Positions 8,336 to 17,585 are shown, counted from the stretch's first letter. The stretch is 64,000 nt of DNA from Aquabacter sp. L1I39 (GCF_017742835.1 NZ_CP072392.1:893388-957387); one strand, 5' to 3'. A program made the numbers and translations. Notes: a model not told the origin generated them from the sequence alone.

Positions 8336-9784
8336 ATGTCGAGCCACGCCCCCGCCCCCCTCCTTCTGCCCCCCGAAGTCACCGCTCCGGTCCTTGAGCG
8401 CATCGCCGCCCGCATCGGCGCGCGCCATGTGCTCGTGGATGCTGGCGACATGGCGCCCTATCTGGTGGAGGATCGCGGACTGTTCCGGGGTGTGGCCCCT
8501 GCCGTGCTGCGCCCGGGCAGCACGCAGGAGGTGGCCTTCTGCGTATCGGCCTGCGCCGAGGCGGGCATCCCCATGGTACCCCAGGGTGGGAATACGGGGC
8601 TTGTGGGCGGGCAGGTGCCGCTGGGCGGCATGGTGATCTCGCTCCAGCGCCTCGACCGCATCCGCCGGGTGGATGCCTCCGACTATACGATGACCGCCGA
8701 AGCGGGCTGCACCCTCCACGGGGTGCAGCAGGCGGCGACGGAGGCCGGCTGTCTGTTCCCCCTCTCCATTGCTTCGGAAGGCTCCTGCCGGATCGGCGGC
8801 AACCTGGCTTCCAATGCGGGGGGCACCGCCGTCCTGCGCTATGGCAATACACGGGAGCTGACGCTGGGCCTGGAAGTGGTGCTGGCCAATGGCGAGGTGT
8901 GGAACGGTCTTTCCCGCCTCCGCAAGGACAATACGGGCTATGATCTGAAGGATCTCTTCATCGGCTCTGAGGGCACGCTCGGCCTCATCACCGCCGCCGT
9001 GCTGCGCCTTTACCCCAAGCCCCGGCAACGGGCGACCGTGCTGGCCGGCGTGCCCGATCCCCACCTTGTGCTGTGCCTGTTCGAGCGGCTGCGCGCCGAG
9101 GCCGCAGATGCCCTCACCGGCTTTGAGATGATGCCCTCCTTCGGCATGGAAATGGTGCTGCGGCATATGCCCGGCATGGTGCGCGCACTCCAGGGCACCC
9201 ACCCCTTCTATGCCCTCATCGAGCTGACCTCCCCTCGCGCCCGCGATGACCTGTCTGGCCTCGCGGAGGACGTGCTGGGCGCGGCGCTGGAGGCGGGGGA
9301 GATCGAGGATGCGGTGATCGCCGCCAGCGAGAGCCAGGCCGACGGGCTCTGGGCGCTGCGCGAGAACATGTCGGAAGCCCAGAAGTTCGAGGGCGGCTCC
9401 ATCAAGCACGATGTCTCGGTTCCCGTCTCCTGCGTCGCCGACTTCGTGGTGGAAGCCAGCCGTCGCTGCGAGGCGCATATGCCGGGCGTGCGGGTGTGCG
9501 CCTTCGGCCATGTGGGCGACGGCAACATCCACTTCAATCTCAGCCAACCCCCAGACATGGAGAAGGCCGCCTTCCTCGCCTCCTGGGAGGGCTTCAACCG
9601 GATTGTTCATGACTTGGTGGCGCAGATGGACGGCTCCATCTCCGCCGAACACGGCATCGGCTTGCTCAAGCGGGAAGAGCTGGTCCGCTATAAGGACAAG
9701 GTGGCTCTTGACCTGATGGCCCGCCTGAAGAGCGCCATCGACCCGCGCGGCCTGCTCAATCCCGGCAAGGTGCTGATGGGCTGA
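8336..9784 (+). CDS. FAD-linked D-2-hydroxyacid dehydrogenase (D-2-hydroxyglutarate/D-lactate dehydrogenase type)
   Basis: Cytoplasmic or membrane-peripheral flavoprotein of 482 residues in the GlcD/D2HGDH family, which oxidises D-2-hydroxyacids and passes electrons to the respiratory chain or an ETF. The FAD-binding PP-loop is VPQGGNTGLVGGQVPLGG near residue 81, followed by SEGSCRIGGNLASNAGG and GSEGTLGLITAAVLRLYPKP. The C-terminal FAD-oxidase domain has FGHVGDGNIHFNL, whose histidines hold a metal in relatives, and SAEHGIGLLKREEL near the end. Length and motif order are complete. It stands alone, starting 44 bases after the TetR gene, and ends four bases from the convergent MFS gene. Substrate (hydroxyglutarate, lactate or glycolate) is not decided by the sequence. 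Confidence 0.9.
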   Translation: MSSHAPAPLLLPPEVTAPVLERIAARIGARHVLVDAGDMAPYLVEDRGLFRGVAPAVLRPGSTQEVAFCVSACAEAGIPMVPQGGNTGLVGGQVPLGGMVISLQRLDRIRRVDASDYTMTAEAGCTLHGVQQAATEAGCLFPLSIASEGSCRIGGNLASNAGGTAVLRYGNTRELTLGLEVVLANGEVWNGLSRLRKDNTGYDLKDLFIGSEGTLGLITAAVLRLYPKPRQRATVLAGVPDPHLVLCLFERLRAEAADALTGFEMMPSFGMEMVLRHMPGMVRALQGTHPFYALIELTSPRARDDLSGLAEDVLGAALEAGEIEDAVIAASESQADGLWALRENMSEAQKFEGGSIKHDVSVPVSCVADFVVEASRRCEAHMPGVRVCAFGHVGDGNIHFNLSQPPDMEKAAFLASWEGFNRIVHDLVAQMDGSISAEHGIGLLKREELVRYKDKVALDLMARLKSAIDPRGLLNPGKVLMG

Positions 9785-9788
9785 GGCT

Positions 9789-11009
9789 TCAGGCCCGCTT
9801 CTGGCGCCCGCCCACCCCAAGCACCGCCAGGATGCACAAGGCCAGAGGAACCGACGCGGCCAGGAACACCGCCTGGTTCAGGTGGTGGTCGAGCAGCACG
9901 CCATAGACCAGCGGGCCCAGCAGCGAGCCGATGTCGAACCCGGAATAAACGACGCCGAACACCTTCCCCGTCGCCCCGACAGGCGCGGCACGCCTGACCA
10001 GAACGTCCCGCGAAGGCATGGTGACGCCGAAGAACAGGCCGATGCCGGCGATCAGCGAGACTGTGACCCAGGGCGGATGGACTGCCATCCCGACACTAGC
10101 ACAGGTGAGGGCCGCAAGCGCCAAACCCGCCATCGCGACCCGGTGGTGATGGGTCGCCCGATCCGCCAGCACGCCGCCGATGGACACGCCCACGATGGTG
10201 GCGAGCTGGTAGCAGCCGAGCGCCAGCGCCGCCAGCGAGGCGGAAAGGCCATAGCCCTCCTGAAGGGCGGTAATGGAAAAGGACTGCACGCCCACCAGAG
10301 CCATGGCAGAGGACAGGAAGTAGAGAAAGGCCAGCACCACCACCGGGGTCATCAGCACATGGGCGAAGCTGATGACCGGCAGGCCATCCGGATGCGCCGC
10401 AGCCCGCGCCGCCCGACTCTGCGTCTTCAGAAGCGGGCGCGCCAGCAGGAGGCCGCAGGCAATGGTCAGGCAGGTCAGGCCAAGAATCATCAGTGCGGTG
10501 CGCCAGCCGAACATGAGCGCCAGGAAGCCGGAGGCGATGGGTGAGAGGGCAAAGCCCAGATTGCCCGCGATCACATGCGCCGCGAAGGCCCGCCCCAGCC
10601 GCTCAGAGCGCACCCGGTGGCTCAGGATGGACAGGTCGGCCGGGTGATAGACGCTATTGCCGAGGCCAGCGAGGGCCGCGAGCGGCAGCATGGCGGCATA
10701 GGACGGGGCTAGGCCCAGCCCCGCCATGGAGGCGGATTGGAGCACCATGCCCGAGATCAGCAGCCGGTCGGCACCGAACCGGTCCACCAGCACGCCGGCC
10801 ATCACCTGCCCGGTGCCGGAAAACAGATAGAAGACCGAGAGCAGCAGGCCAAGATCGGTGAACGACACGTTCAGGTCGCTGCGCATGCCGATGAAGAGCG
10901 GCGCCAAGGCGAGTTGAAGCAGATGGCTAACGAAGTGGGCGGTGCCCACGGCCGAGATGGTCGCAAGCTCGCGCTGCGGCTCGACGGCTGAAGGTGCGGC
11001 AAGGCTCAC
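9789..11009 (-). CDS. MFS transporter, fosmidomycin-resistance (Fsr)-like
   Basis: Inner-membrane protein of about 406 residues with twelve predicted helices. Segments such as ISAVGTAHFVSHLLQLALAPLF near the N-terminus, VFYLFSGTGQVMAGVLVDRFGADRLL (motif A) and the NSVYHPADLSILSHRV loop resemble the Fsr efflux family. I use the GTG at 11009 (VSLAAPSAVEPQRE) because GGGAG lies about five bases upstream; the ORF extends to 11120 with implausible sequence. It follows the SpoIIE phosphatase gene on the same strand after 155 bases, so co-transcription with that operon is possible but unproven. Substrate unknown. Confidence 0.85.
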   Translation of the reverse strand: MSLAAPSAVEPQRELATISAVGTAHFVSHLLQLALAPLFIGMRSDLNVSFTDLGLLLSVFYLFSGTGQVMAGVLVDRFGADRLLISGMVLQSASMAGLGLAPSYAAMLPLAALAGLGNSVYHPADLSILSHRVRSERLGRAFAAHVIAGNLGFALSPIASGFLALMFGWRTALMILGLTCLTIACGLLLARPLLKTQSRAARAAAHPDGLPVISFAHVLMTPVVVLAFLYFLSSAMALVGVQSFSITALQEGYGLSASLAALALGCYQLATIVGVSIGGVLADRATHHHRVAMAGLALAALTCASVGMAVHPPWVTVSLIAGIGLFFGVTMPSRDVLVRRAAPVGATGKVFGVVYSGFDIGSLLGPLVYGVLLDHHLNQAVFLAASVPLALCILAVLGVGGRQKRA

Positions 11010-11164
11010 GCGTCTCTCCCGGGCACCGCCTGCTCTGGGCGGCGCGCTTGTATCTGGCCAGGGGATCCCGCGCGAGCCGCCTACCCGCCAGCGGGCAAAA
11101 CTCTCCCGGCACTGAAGCACCCATCTTTCCAGAATTATCTTTTAGACCAGCTGGGAGGATCGCC

Positions 11165-13216
11165 CTAATGCGTATTGCGCGGGCCTTGCCCGCCGAAATA
11201 GCGGAGCGTCAGCAATGTGATGTCGTCGGCTTGGGGGGCACCCCGCTCGAAGGCGCGGATGGAGGCCAGCACGTCGTGCTCCACCTGCGGCACCGGCCGC
11301 TCGTGGATGCCCGATGCCAGCAAGGCCTCCAGGCGCTTTTCGCCATAGGGCTCGTCGTCGATGTCGAAGGCCTCGGTCACGCCATCGGTGAAGAGGATGA
11401 GGGTATCGCCGGGGACCAGTTGGATCTCCCGCTCCGCATAGACGAACCCCTCCATCACCGCCACCGCCATGCCCTTGGTGGTTGGCAGTGCATCGACCTT
11501 GCCTTCGCGGGAGATGCGGTAGGGCGGATTGTGCCCGGCATTCACATAGGTACAGCGGCCCGTGTCCAGGTCGATGACGCCATAGAACAGCGTCACGAAC
11601 AGCATCTGGTCGTTCTCCACCGCCAGGAGATCGTTGAGGCGGCGCACGCTGCTGGAGGGCGACCGTTCGAACATGGCCGTCGAGCGCAGCAGGGTCCGGG
11701 AAATGGCCATGAACAGCGCGGCCGGTACGCCTTTGCCGGACACGTCCGCGACCACGAAACCCAGCGTCGAGCGGTCGATGAAGAAGTAATCGTAGAAATC
11801 GCCGCCCACTTCGCGGGCCGGCGTCATGTGGCCGTCCACCATCACGCGCGGGTCCGGCGGGAATTCCTTGGGCAGAATGGCCAGTTGAACCTGCCGGGCG
11901 ATCTCCAATTCCTGCTGGAGGCCGGCCAGCTTGGTCTTGGTGATCAGAGCCTCGCGCAGCTCCACCACCATGGAGGACAGGCGCGTATATTGCTCGACGA
12001 TGCGGCGCGAGAGATCATGCAGCACCCGCGCAACCCGGCGCAGCTCATCGTCGCCCTCACTGGCCTCAGGACGCGCGAGCAAGGCCAGGACTTCTTCCCG
12101 GTCGGTGGGGTCGATGGCATCGGCCAGCGCCTTCAGTTCGCTGGAAATCACCGCCTCCTGCCGACGCCGCACCCGCTCGCGCTGCCGCCGGCTTTCGGCA
12201 AGGGCCTGGGCATTGGCCCGAAGCCCCACAACGGCCTGTCCGATGCGGCCGATCTCGTCCGCCCCCGTGTGATCGAGCGTCCCGGAGGTGTCGCCGCGCG
12301 AGAGCGCCTCCAGCACTGCGATGGCGTTTTCCAGCGGGCGGAAGCTGTACCAGAGGAAGACATACAGGCCGAAGAGGCCGAAGATCACCAAAGCGAGGCT
12401 GACCAGGATGGCGGTACGGCGCAGCGTGGCCTGTGCCTCCCATTCTGCGGTCTCGTCCTTCAGACTGACCACGGCGCCGACGATGGAGCCGGCGAGGTCG
12501 TCCACCGGCACCGTGGTGACCGAATAGGTGCGCGGCCCCACCGCCACCTGTTCATAAAGGGCGACGCGGGGGGAGACGGCGAGATTTGCCTGCCGCCAGA
12601 GCACCTCGTCCGAGGTGTCCACCAGCTTCCCGCGCAGCGACACCAGGGAGGCGACGGCGCCCAGGCTGGAGGCGAATCGGTTCACGGCAATGCGCGCGTC
12701 GCGGGCCAGCACCACCGCCACGGCGCCTCGCCCGGCCAAGGTGAGGGTACGGGAGGCTACCACCAGGATGTCCGTCGCCGAGACGGCGCGCAGCCCGCCC
12801 ACGGACCGCCCGGTCAGGGCCTTGTCCAGAGCGCCGGCATCCAGAATACCGCGCCCGAAGGCATCGCCGATGCTGAAAACAATGTCGCGCCTCTGGTCGA
12901 TCATCTCCAAAGAGAGGTTGGGGATGTCTTCCTCGTACCCCAGTTCCTTCAGCTCCTGGAGCACCCGCTCCCGATCGCCGGCGGCGAGCGCCTCCATGGC
13001 AAGGGGGGAAGCCTCCAGTTCAGCCAGAATCTGGTCGAGATCGGAGACTTGAGCCTCGACGATCTCGCTCCACAGGGAGCCTTGCAGCGAGATGGCGATC
13101 TGGGAGGACCGGCGGTGCTCCAGCCGGTCGCGCACCAAGCTCGCCCCGAAGAAAGCGAGGCATAGCGCCACGAAGCCGATGCCCACCAGCAGGGTGATGC
13201 GTGATCTCAGCAGCAT
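11165..13216 (-). CDS. Membrane HAMP-SpoIIE serine phosphatase (RsbU/IcfG-like)
   Basis: Protein of 683 residues, the phosphatase arm of a partner-switching system. Layout: TM1 at about 8-27, a periplasmic sensor region to about 268, TM2 at 270-292, HAMP at about 293-345, a coiled-coil linker to about 445, then a PP2C/SpoIIE domain. Catalytic metal-binding motifs are GGDFYDY (471-477), DVSGKG (491-496), TDGVTEA (610-616) and ADDITLL (663-669), so it should be active. Family members dephosphorylate a STAS anti-sigma-antagonist; the likely substrate here is the STAS protein encoded at 21409. The start codon overlaps the stop of the preceding gene (TGATG), and three genes form one minus-strand operon divergent from the kinase/STAS operon. 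Confidence 0.95.
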   Translation of the reverse strand: MLLRSRITLLVGIGFVALCLAFFGASLVRDRLEHRRSSQIAISLQGSLWSEIVEAQVSDLDQILAELEASPLAMEALAAGDRERVLQELKELGYEEDIPNLSLEMIDQRRDIVFSIGDAFGRGILDAGALDKALTGRSVGGLRAVSATDILVVASRTLTLAGRGAVAVVLARDARIAVNRFASSLGAVASLVSLRGKLVDTSDEVLWRQANLAVSPRVALYEQVAVGPRTYSVTTVPVDDLAGSIVGAVVSLKDETAEWEAQATLRRTAILVSLALVIFGLFGLYVFLWYSFRPLENAIAVLEALSRGDTSGTLDHTGADEIGRIGQAVVGLRANAQALAESRRQRERVRRRQEAVISSELKALADAIDPTDREEVLALLARPEASEGDDELRRVARVLHDLSRRIVEQYTRLSSMVVELREALITKTKLAGLQQELEIARQVQLAILPKEFPPDPRVMVDGHMTPAREVGGDFYDYFFIDRSTLGFVVADVSGKGVPAALFMAISRTLLRSTAMFERSPSSSVRRLNDLLAVENDQMLFVTLFYGVIDLDTGRCTYVNAGHNPPYRISREGKVDALPTTKGMAVAVMEGFVYAEREIQLVPGDTLILFTDGVTEAFDIDDEPYGEKRLEALLASGIHERPVPQVEHDVLASIRAFERGAPQADDITLLTLRYFGGQGPRNTH

Positions 13217-14043
13217 CAGACGCCCCCCGGCGTGTCACTCTTGGCCCCGGGCCGGGCGAAAACCTTGCGCCGCAGGCGCTCCACCTCAGGGCGCAGGCGG
13301 CCGTCAAAATCGACGGTCAGAATCTCTTCCGCATAGGCCTGCACCGCCGTCTGCCGCTCCACCACGCGCCGCACGCCCTCGCGCAGGGCCCTGAAGGCGG
13401 TGCCCACCGCACCGAAGCTCAGGACCGCAGGGGGCGGACCAAGATCGACATCGCCGTCTGCCGTCTTGGCCAGCATGCCCGCCAGCCGCCGGCGCGAGCG
13501 GGCGAGGCTGGCCCCGGCGAACACGGCAGCGGCGCCGGCACCGAGCACCGCGCAGACCGCCACCGAAAGAACAGCCTGGCGCGTGAGATCGGCGAAGGCG
13601 GAGGATAAGGTGGCGGGCGTGGTCACCACGTCCACCTGTCCCATTTGGATGCCATCCACCTGGATCGGCATGGACACCGTGTCCGTCCCCGGCGCGGGGC
13701 CGACGGCGCTGCGCAATTCCCGCCCATCCGGCCCGCGCAGGACAATCCGTGTGAGGCCGGGCGTGCGCGAGAGCGTCTCGTCCAGATAGGCCTCGACCCC
13801 CGGCAGGAGCTTGAGCGGAATGCCGAAACGGGCGGCCTTCTCGAACTGAGAGGCGAGCGCGCGCGCCACCGTGGTCCCAATCAGGGTCGCGTCGCGGCGC
13901 GCCTCGTGCTCCACGCGCTCGCGGAAAGTGGAAACCAGGAAGGCGGCCGCCGCCCCTCCAACCAGCAGGGTCACGAGGAAGACGAACAGGGCGCAGGCGA
14001 GGCGGTCGCGGCCTCTGGCGGCCGGGTGCGAATCAGTGCGCAT
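13216..14043 (-). CDS. Two-helix membrane sensor protein A
   Basis: Protein of about 275 residues with no family I can name. TM1 is at about 16-37 and TM2 at about 157-180, enclosing a 120-residue periplasmic domain. That domain contains FGIPLKLLPGVEAYLDETLSRTPGLTRIVLRGPDGRELRS, a cache-like pattern also found in the proteins at 14033, 14944 and the N-terminus of 15594. The cytoplasmic tail (about 95 residues) has a HAMP-like start and a short helical end but no enzyme domain. The ATG at 14043 (MRTDSHP) lies inside the end of the upstream gene; the 14169 start would overlap it far too much. It probably senses an extracellular cue and acts with the phosphatase. Confidence 0.8.
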   Translation of the reverse strand: MRTDSHPAARGRDRLACALFVFLVTLLVGGAAAAFLVSTFRERVEHEARRDATLIGTTVARALASQFEKAARFGIPLKLLPGVEAYLDETLSRTPGLTRIVLRGPDGRELRSAVGPAPGTDTVSMPIQVDGIQMGQVDVVTTPATLSSAFADLTRQAVLSVAVCAVLGAGAAAVFAGASLARSRRRLAGMLAKTADGDVDLGPPPAVLSFGAVGTAFRALREGVRRVVERQTAVQAYAEEILTVDFDGRLRPEVERLRRKVFARPGAKSDTPGGV

Positions 14044-14779
14044 CGTCCAGCTCCTGCAGCTCCCGCATCCCGATCTCGGCCCTCTCTTCCGCTGCGTCCC
14101 AGGTCTTGCGGGTCTGCGCGGCAAGGGTCTCAAGCCGCCATCCGCGATGAGGCCGCATGCGTTCCCCACGCAGGATGCGGGACACCCGTGCGAAAGGGCG
14201 GGTCAAGACGAACGCGCACCCCATGGCCGTCAGGAAACCGACAAGGCCAGCGGCGCCGATGAGGAGGCCGGATTGGGTGATGAGCGAAAGACCCAGCGTC
14301 TCAACCCGATGCACCCGTGCCGAATCCGACACCGTCACGGCGATGCCGCCGGCAAGGCCCAGATCGCCGTCGAAGCGGGTGCCGAAGATGGTTTCCCGGC
14401 GACCCTCCAGGCGCCAGATGCCGTCGTGCGCGAGCGGGGTCAGCCACGACTTGTCCACCGTCTCGCCGATGGCGCCGCGGTCGGTGCTGTACATGAACCG
14501 ACCCGGCGCGCTGAAAATATCGATGGCGACGATGGATGGGTCATTCACCTTCTCGCGCTCGATCCGCGCCTGCAGCAGGGAGAGCTGATCGAGGGTCAGG
14601 CCGATGGACAGGTTGGCTTCGGTGGCGCTGCGCAGCGTACCCAGGAGGTGGGACACGCGGGCCATCTCGATCTCTTCGCCCACCTTGGTGCCCGCAAGGA
14701 AGGCGGCGCCGGCCACCGTCACAAGCGTGACGAGGAGCGTCCCCAATGTCACCAAGACGAGCCGACTGACAAATGCCAT
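14033..14779 (-). CDS. Two-helix membrane sensor protein B
   Basis: First gene of the minus-strand operon, 248 residues. TM1 at about 6-29, periplasmic segment 30-165, TM2 at about 170-193, then a cytoplasmic tail of about 55 residues ending in helical, charged sequence (TWDAAEERAEIGMRELQELDD). The periplasmic part has IGLTLDQLSLLQARIE, then VNDPSIVAIDIFSAPGRFMYSTD, which aligns by eye with the sensor modules of the neighbours (glycine-hydrophobic-QL, a helix, then a strand and a DGR-like turn). No catalytic domain is present. The ATG lacks a clear Shine-Dalgarno sequence. Its stop overlaps the next gene by 11 bases. Role inferred: input subunit for the SpoIIE phosphatase. Confidence 0.8.
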   Translation of the reverse strand: MAFVSRLVLVTLGTLLVTLVTVAGAAFLAGTKVGEEIEMARVSHLLGTLRSATEANLSIGLTLDQLSLLQARIEREKVNDPSIVAIDIFSAPGRFMYSTDRGAIGETVDKSWLTPLAHDGIWRLEGRRETIFGTRFDGDLGLAGGIAVTVSDSARVHRVETLGLSLITQSGLLIGAAGLVGFLTAMGCAFVLTRPFARVSRILRGERMRPHRGWRLETLAAQTRKTWDAAEERAEIGMRELQELDDAH

Positions 14780-14943
14780 GAAGAGAAAATGCTGTTTCGT
14801 GAAGCGCGCGGGACGTTACCGCCCCGGGCCGTTGCAAACCAGACCCAAACTGAGCAGAATCGAAAATACCAAACTCTTCGAGACGTTTCCCCGCCTTTCG
14901 AGCCGCCAACGGGACGCGCGGCGATCTCAGCGAGCGAGCCATC
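14780..14943. promoter_or_regulatory. Divergent promoter region of the partner-switching locus
   Basis: 164 bases between the two divergent operons. It is AT-richer than its surroundings in the middle (CAGAATCGAAAATACCAAAC). I see no perfect operator palindrome and no clear GGAAC/GTT EcfG-type promoter, so control is left open. Both operons must start here or very near. Confidence 0.5.
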
Positions 14944-15597
14944 ATGACCCGTACGACCGTGGGCCTGATTACGCTGTTTGCTCTGATCGCGGCCGTCTGC
15001 GTTGCGTTCGGCGCCTATTTCTCCTTCATCACGCTGCAGAATGCCCACCGCCAGGCGGTGGAGGCGCGTTTTACCATCACCGCCGAACGCATCGCCCAGA
15101 CCGCGCAAGTGGCCGATGCCCTCGGCATTGCCCTGCCCATGCAGGAGACGCTGACCGGCGTGCTACGCCGTGAAGAGCGTCTCGACGATGCAATCCGCTC
15201 CATAGACGTGGTGGACCGGCGCGGTCATGTGCTGTTCAGCAGCGCGCCGGACCGGGTGGGCGTCACCGAGCCGCGCCGGATCGCCGATTCGGTGGCGGCC
15301 GGCATCGAGAATGACCTGGCAGCCGTCATCGGACAGGTGGTGGTGCGTTATGATCCGCACGCGCTCGCCACCGGCGCCGCGGCCCTGTCCGAGGATCTCT
15401 CACGGATCGCCGTTCCCACCCTGCTGGGCGCCGGCCTCGCCACCTTGGTTATCGGCCTTCTGCTCGCATTCGGCCTGAAGCGGGCGGTGCGCCGGGCGGC
15501 AGACCCAGGCTCCTGGCCGCCTGCGGCCGTTTCCGCGCGGGCGGCGGCCGACGCTGCGCACGCCACCCTCATCGCACCGGAGGTCTCGGGGTCATGA
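14944..15597 (+). CDS. Two-helix membrane sensor protein C
   Basis: Protein of 217 residues, first gene of the seven-gene plus-strand operon. TM1 at about 6-29, periplasmic domain about 30-150, TM2 at about 152-174, and a short cytoplasmic tail of about 40 residues rich in alanine. The periplasmic part has ALGIALPMQETLTGVLRREERLDDAIRSIDVVDRRGHVLFSSAP, the same pattern as the sensor modules at 13216, 14033 and 15594. No enzymatic or HAMP domain of full length is visible, so signal would have to pass by contact with another membrane partner. The stop overlaps the next start by four bases. Unknown family. Confidence 0.78.
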   Translation: MTRTTVGLITLFALIAAVCVAFGAYFSFITLQNAHRQAVEARFTITAERIAQTAQVADALGIALPMQETLTGVLRREERLDDAIRSIDVVDRRGHVLFSSAPDRVGVTEPRRIADSVAAGIENDLAAVIGQVVVRYDPHALATGAAALSEDLSRIAVPTLLGAGLATLVIGLLLAFGLKRAVRRAADPGSWPPAAVSARAAADAAHATLIAPEVSGS

Positions 15598-17585
15598 TCG
15601 GGCTGAGGGCCGGGATTTCCATTGCCATCTCCGTGGTACTTTGCGCGGCGCTCGCCATCATCGGCTGGGGCGCGCAGCACGCGGCTTCGCGCACCATCGT
15701 TCCCGCCATCACGGAGAAGGCCGAATCGGTGAGCCTGTCCGCCGCGGCGCTGGTGGAAAGCGCGCTCCGTGCCGGCATTCCCGTGGACCAGCTGGTGGGG
15801 GTGCGGGACTATTTCGAGGATCTGCGCACCCGCAATCCCGAGCTGGCGGAAATCCGGCTGACCGCCACGGACGGGCGCCTTCTGGGCGTTGCCGGCGCGC
15901 CGCCGGAGACGCCCGATCCCCCTCACGTCCTGGCGGCGGTCACCGCCACGTCCGGCGCGCCCCTGGCGACCCTTGCCATCACCATTGACCCCGGCGTGGT
16001 CGCGCAGCGGGTGAATGCGGTGCTGGTGGACGTCGCCTTCATCGGCATCGTATCGCTCCTGGTGGCGCTGGAACTGGTGGCCCTGGTGGTCGGCAGCAGG
16101 GGCGTCGAGGCGCTGTCCGCCATCGAATCGCGGGTGCGCGCGCTCGCGCGGGGACGGCTGTGGCTGCACGAGGCCCGCCAGGACGCTTCGGCGCCGCTCG
16201 TTGCACCCATCGACCGGCAGGTGCAGCACTTGCACGAGCGCCACGCCAGGGCGCGCGCCGAGGCGATCCGCCGAGGCGATGACGAGGCCGTGGCCGCCCT
16301 CGATGCCATGGCGGTGCGCACCGGGCTCGGCACGGTTCATCCGGGTGAGAACCACGCCGCCACCGTCGTCCGGCCCGCCCTGTTCCTGTTCATGATGGCG
16401 GAGGAACTCACACGCCCGTTCCTGCCGCGCATGGTCCAGGGCATGATCCCCCCCGATTCGAGCCTGACGCTGGATGTGGCGGTGTCCCTGCCCATCGTTG
16501 TCTTCATGGCCGGCGTGGCGCTGTGCCAGTTGCCGTTCGCGGTGGCGTCCGAACGGCTCGGGCGTCGGCGCGGCTTCGTGCTGGGCGCTCTCATCGCCGC
16601 GTGCGCCTATGCCGCCTCTGGCCTCGCCGAGAACTATTACGTCTTCCTGGCGGCTCGGCTCGCCTCGGCGGTGGGCTATGCTCTGGTGTTCGTCTCAGCC
16701 CAGGGCCATGTGATCGACCATTCCCGCCCCGCCGAACGCACAGCGGGCCTTGCCATGTTCGTGCGCGCCATCATGGTTGCGGGCCTGTGCGGCCCCCCCA
16801 TCGGCGGTGTGATCGCCGATCGCCTGGGAGGGCACGCCGCGCTCATGGCCTCCGCGCTGCTGGCCGGGACAGCATTGCTCGTCGCCTTACTGACCCTGCC
16901 GCGCTCCGAGCCGCGCAAGGATGCGGCAGGGGTGGGGCTGGCGGACCTGGCGGCCGCGTTCCGCGCGCCGCGCCTGGCGCCACTTCTGTTCGGCTGCGCA
17001 CTCCCGGCCAAGTTTCTGCTGGTGGCCGTCTGCTTCTATCTCGTTCCGGTGGAGTTGCAGCGGCAAGGCTACAGCTCGGCCGCGATCGGGCGGCTGCAGA
17101 TGATCTATCCCATCCTGATGGTGTTTGCGGTGCCCCTCTTCGCGGCCCTGGCGGAACGGCTCGATGCGCGGGCGAGATTTGTTGCCATGGGCGGCCTGGT
17201 GGCGGGAGCCGGCACTCTGGTACTGCTGCTCGGCACCTCGCCGCTGACGGTCGCTGTGGTCCTGGCGCTGCTGGGGCTGGGCCAGGCCATGTCCATCGCG
17301 CCGCAATCGGCGCTCGTGGCGGACAGTGCCCGCCACATGCCGGGCGGCGGATCGGCTGGCGTCCTCGGCCTGTTCCGCCTCATTGAGCGCAGCGGCAATG
17401 CGGCGGGGCCTGCCGCGGCCGGATTCCTGCTGGCGGTGGCGGGATTTGCTTCCGCAACGGCGCTGATCGGGGTATTCGTGATGTCGGGCGCCCTCGTTTT
17501 CGCTCTGTCCGGCCGCCAGAAGCGCTCCCGGACCGGAACGGCTGGCGACCCGAGGAATGTTTCACCAGAAGGTAGCCCGTTGTGA
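15594..17585 (+). CDS. Sensor-MFS fusion: cache-like two-helix module joined to a 12-helix transporter
   Basis: A 663-residue protein with two parts. Residues 1-240: TM at about 6-27, a periplasmic module with AGIPVDQLVGVRDYFEDLRTRNPELAEIRLTATDGRLLG, a second TM at about 145-167, then a HAMP-like, highly charged helical linker (VQHLHERHARARAEAIRRGDDEAVAALD). Residues 258-640: a major facilitator domain with motif A ASERLGRRRG at 318-327, ERTAGLAMFVRAIMVAGLCGPPIGGVIADRLGG mid-domain and an even helix pattern to the end. A sensory head on an MFS transporter is rare. It overlaps both neighbours by four bases, so it is coupled with the sensor upstream and the binding protein downstream. Whether it transports, senses, or both is unknown. 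Confidence 0.9.
   Translation: MIGLRAGISIAISVVLCAALAIIGWGAQHAASRTIVPAITEKAESVSLSAAALVESALRAGIPVDQLVGVRDYFEDLRTRNPELAEIRLTATDGRLLGVAGAPPETPDPPHVLAAVTATSGAPLATLAITIDPGVVAQRVNAVLVDVAFIGIVSLLVALELVALVVGSRGVEALSAIESRVRALARGRLWLHEARQDASAPLVAPIDRQVQHLHERHARARAEAIRRGDDEAVAALDAMAVRTGLGTVHPGENHAATVVRPALFLFMMAEELTRPFLPRMVQGMIPPDSSLTLDVAVSLPIVVFMAGVALCQLPFAVASERLGRRRGFVLGALIAACAYAASGLAENYYVFLAARLASAVGYALVFVSAQGHVIDHSRPAERTAGLAMFVRAIMVAGLCGPPIGGVIADRLGGHAALMASALLAGTALLVALLTLPRSEPRKDAAGVGLADLAAAFRAPRLAPLLFGCALPAKFLLVAVCFYLVPVELQRQGYSSAAIGRLQMIYPILMVFAVPLFAALAERLDARARFVAMGGLVAGAGTLVLLLGTSPLTVAVVLALLGLGQAMSIAPQSALVADSARHMPGGGSAGVLGLFRLIERSGNAAGPAAAGFLLAVAGFASATALIGVFVMSGALVFALSGRQKRSRTGTAGDPRNVSPEGSPL

Noticed and set aside
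11012..13165. A 723-codon plus-strand open frame running opposite the SpoIIE phosphatase gene
   Set aside because: It is rich in H, R, Q and G with no domain pattern, and mirrors the codon positions of the well-supported minus-strand phosphatase; a GC-rich shadow frame.
14780..14943. Search for an EcfG-type (GGAAC/GTT) promoter in the partner-switching divergent region
   Set aside because: No convincing GGAAC with a properly spaced GTT was found, so a link to the general stress response cannot be supported.
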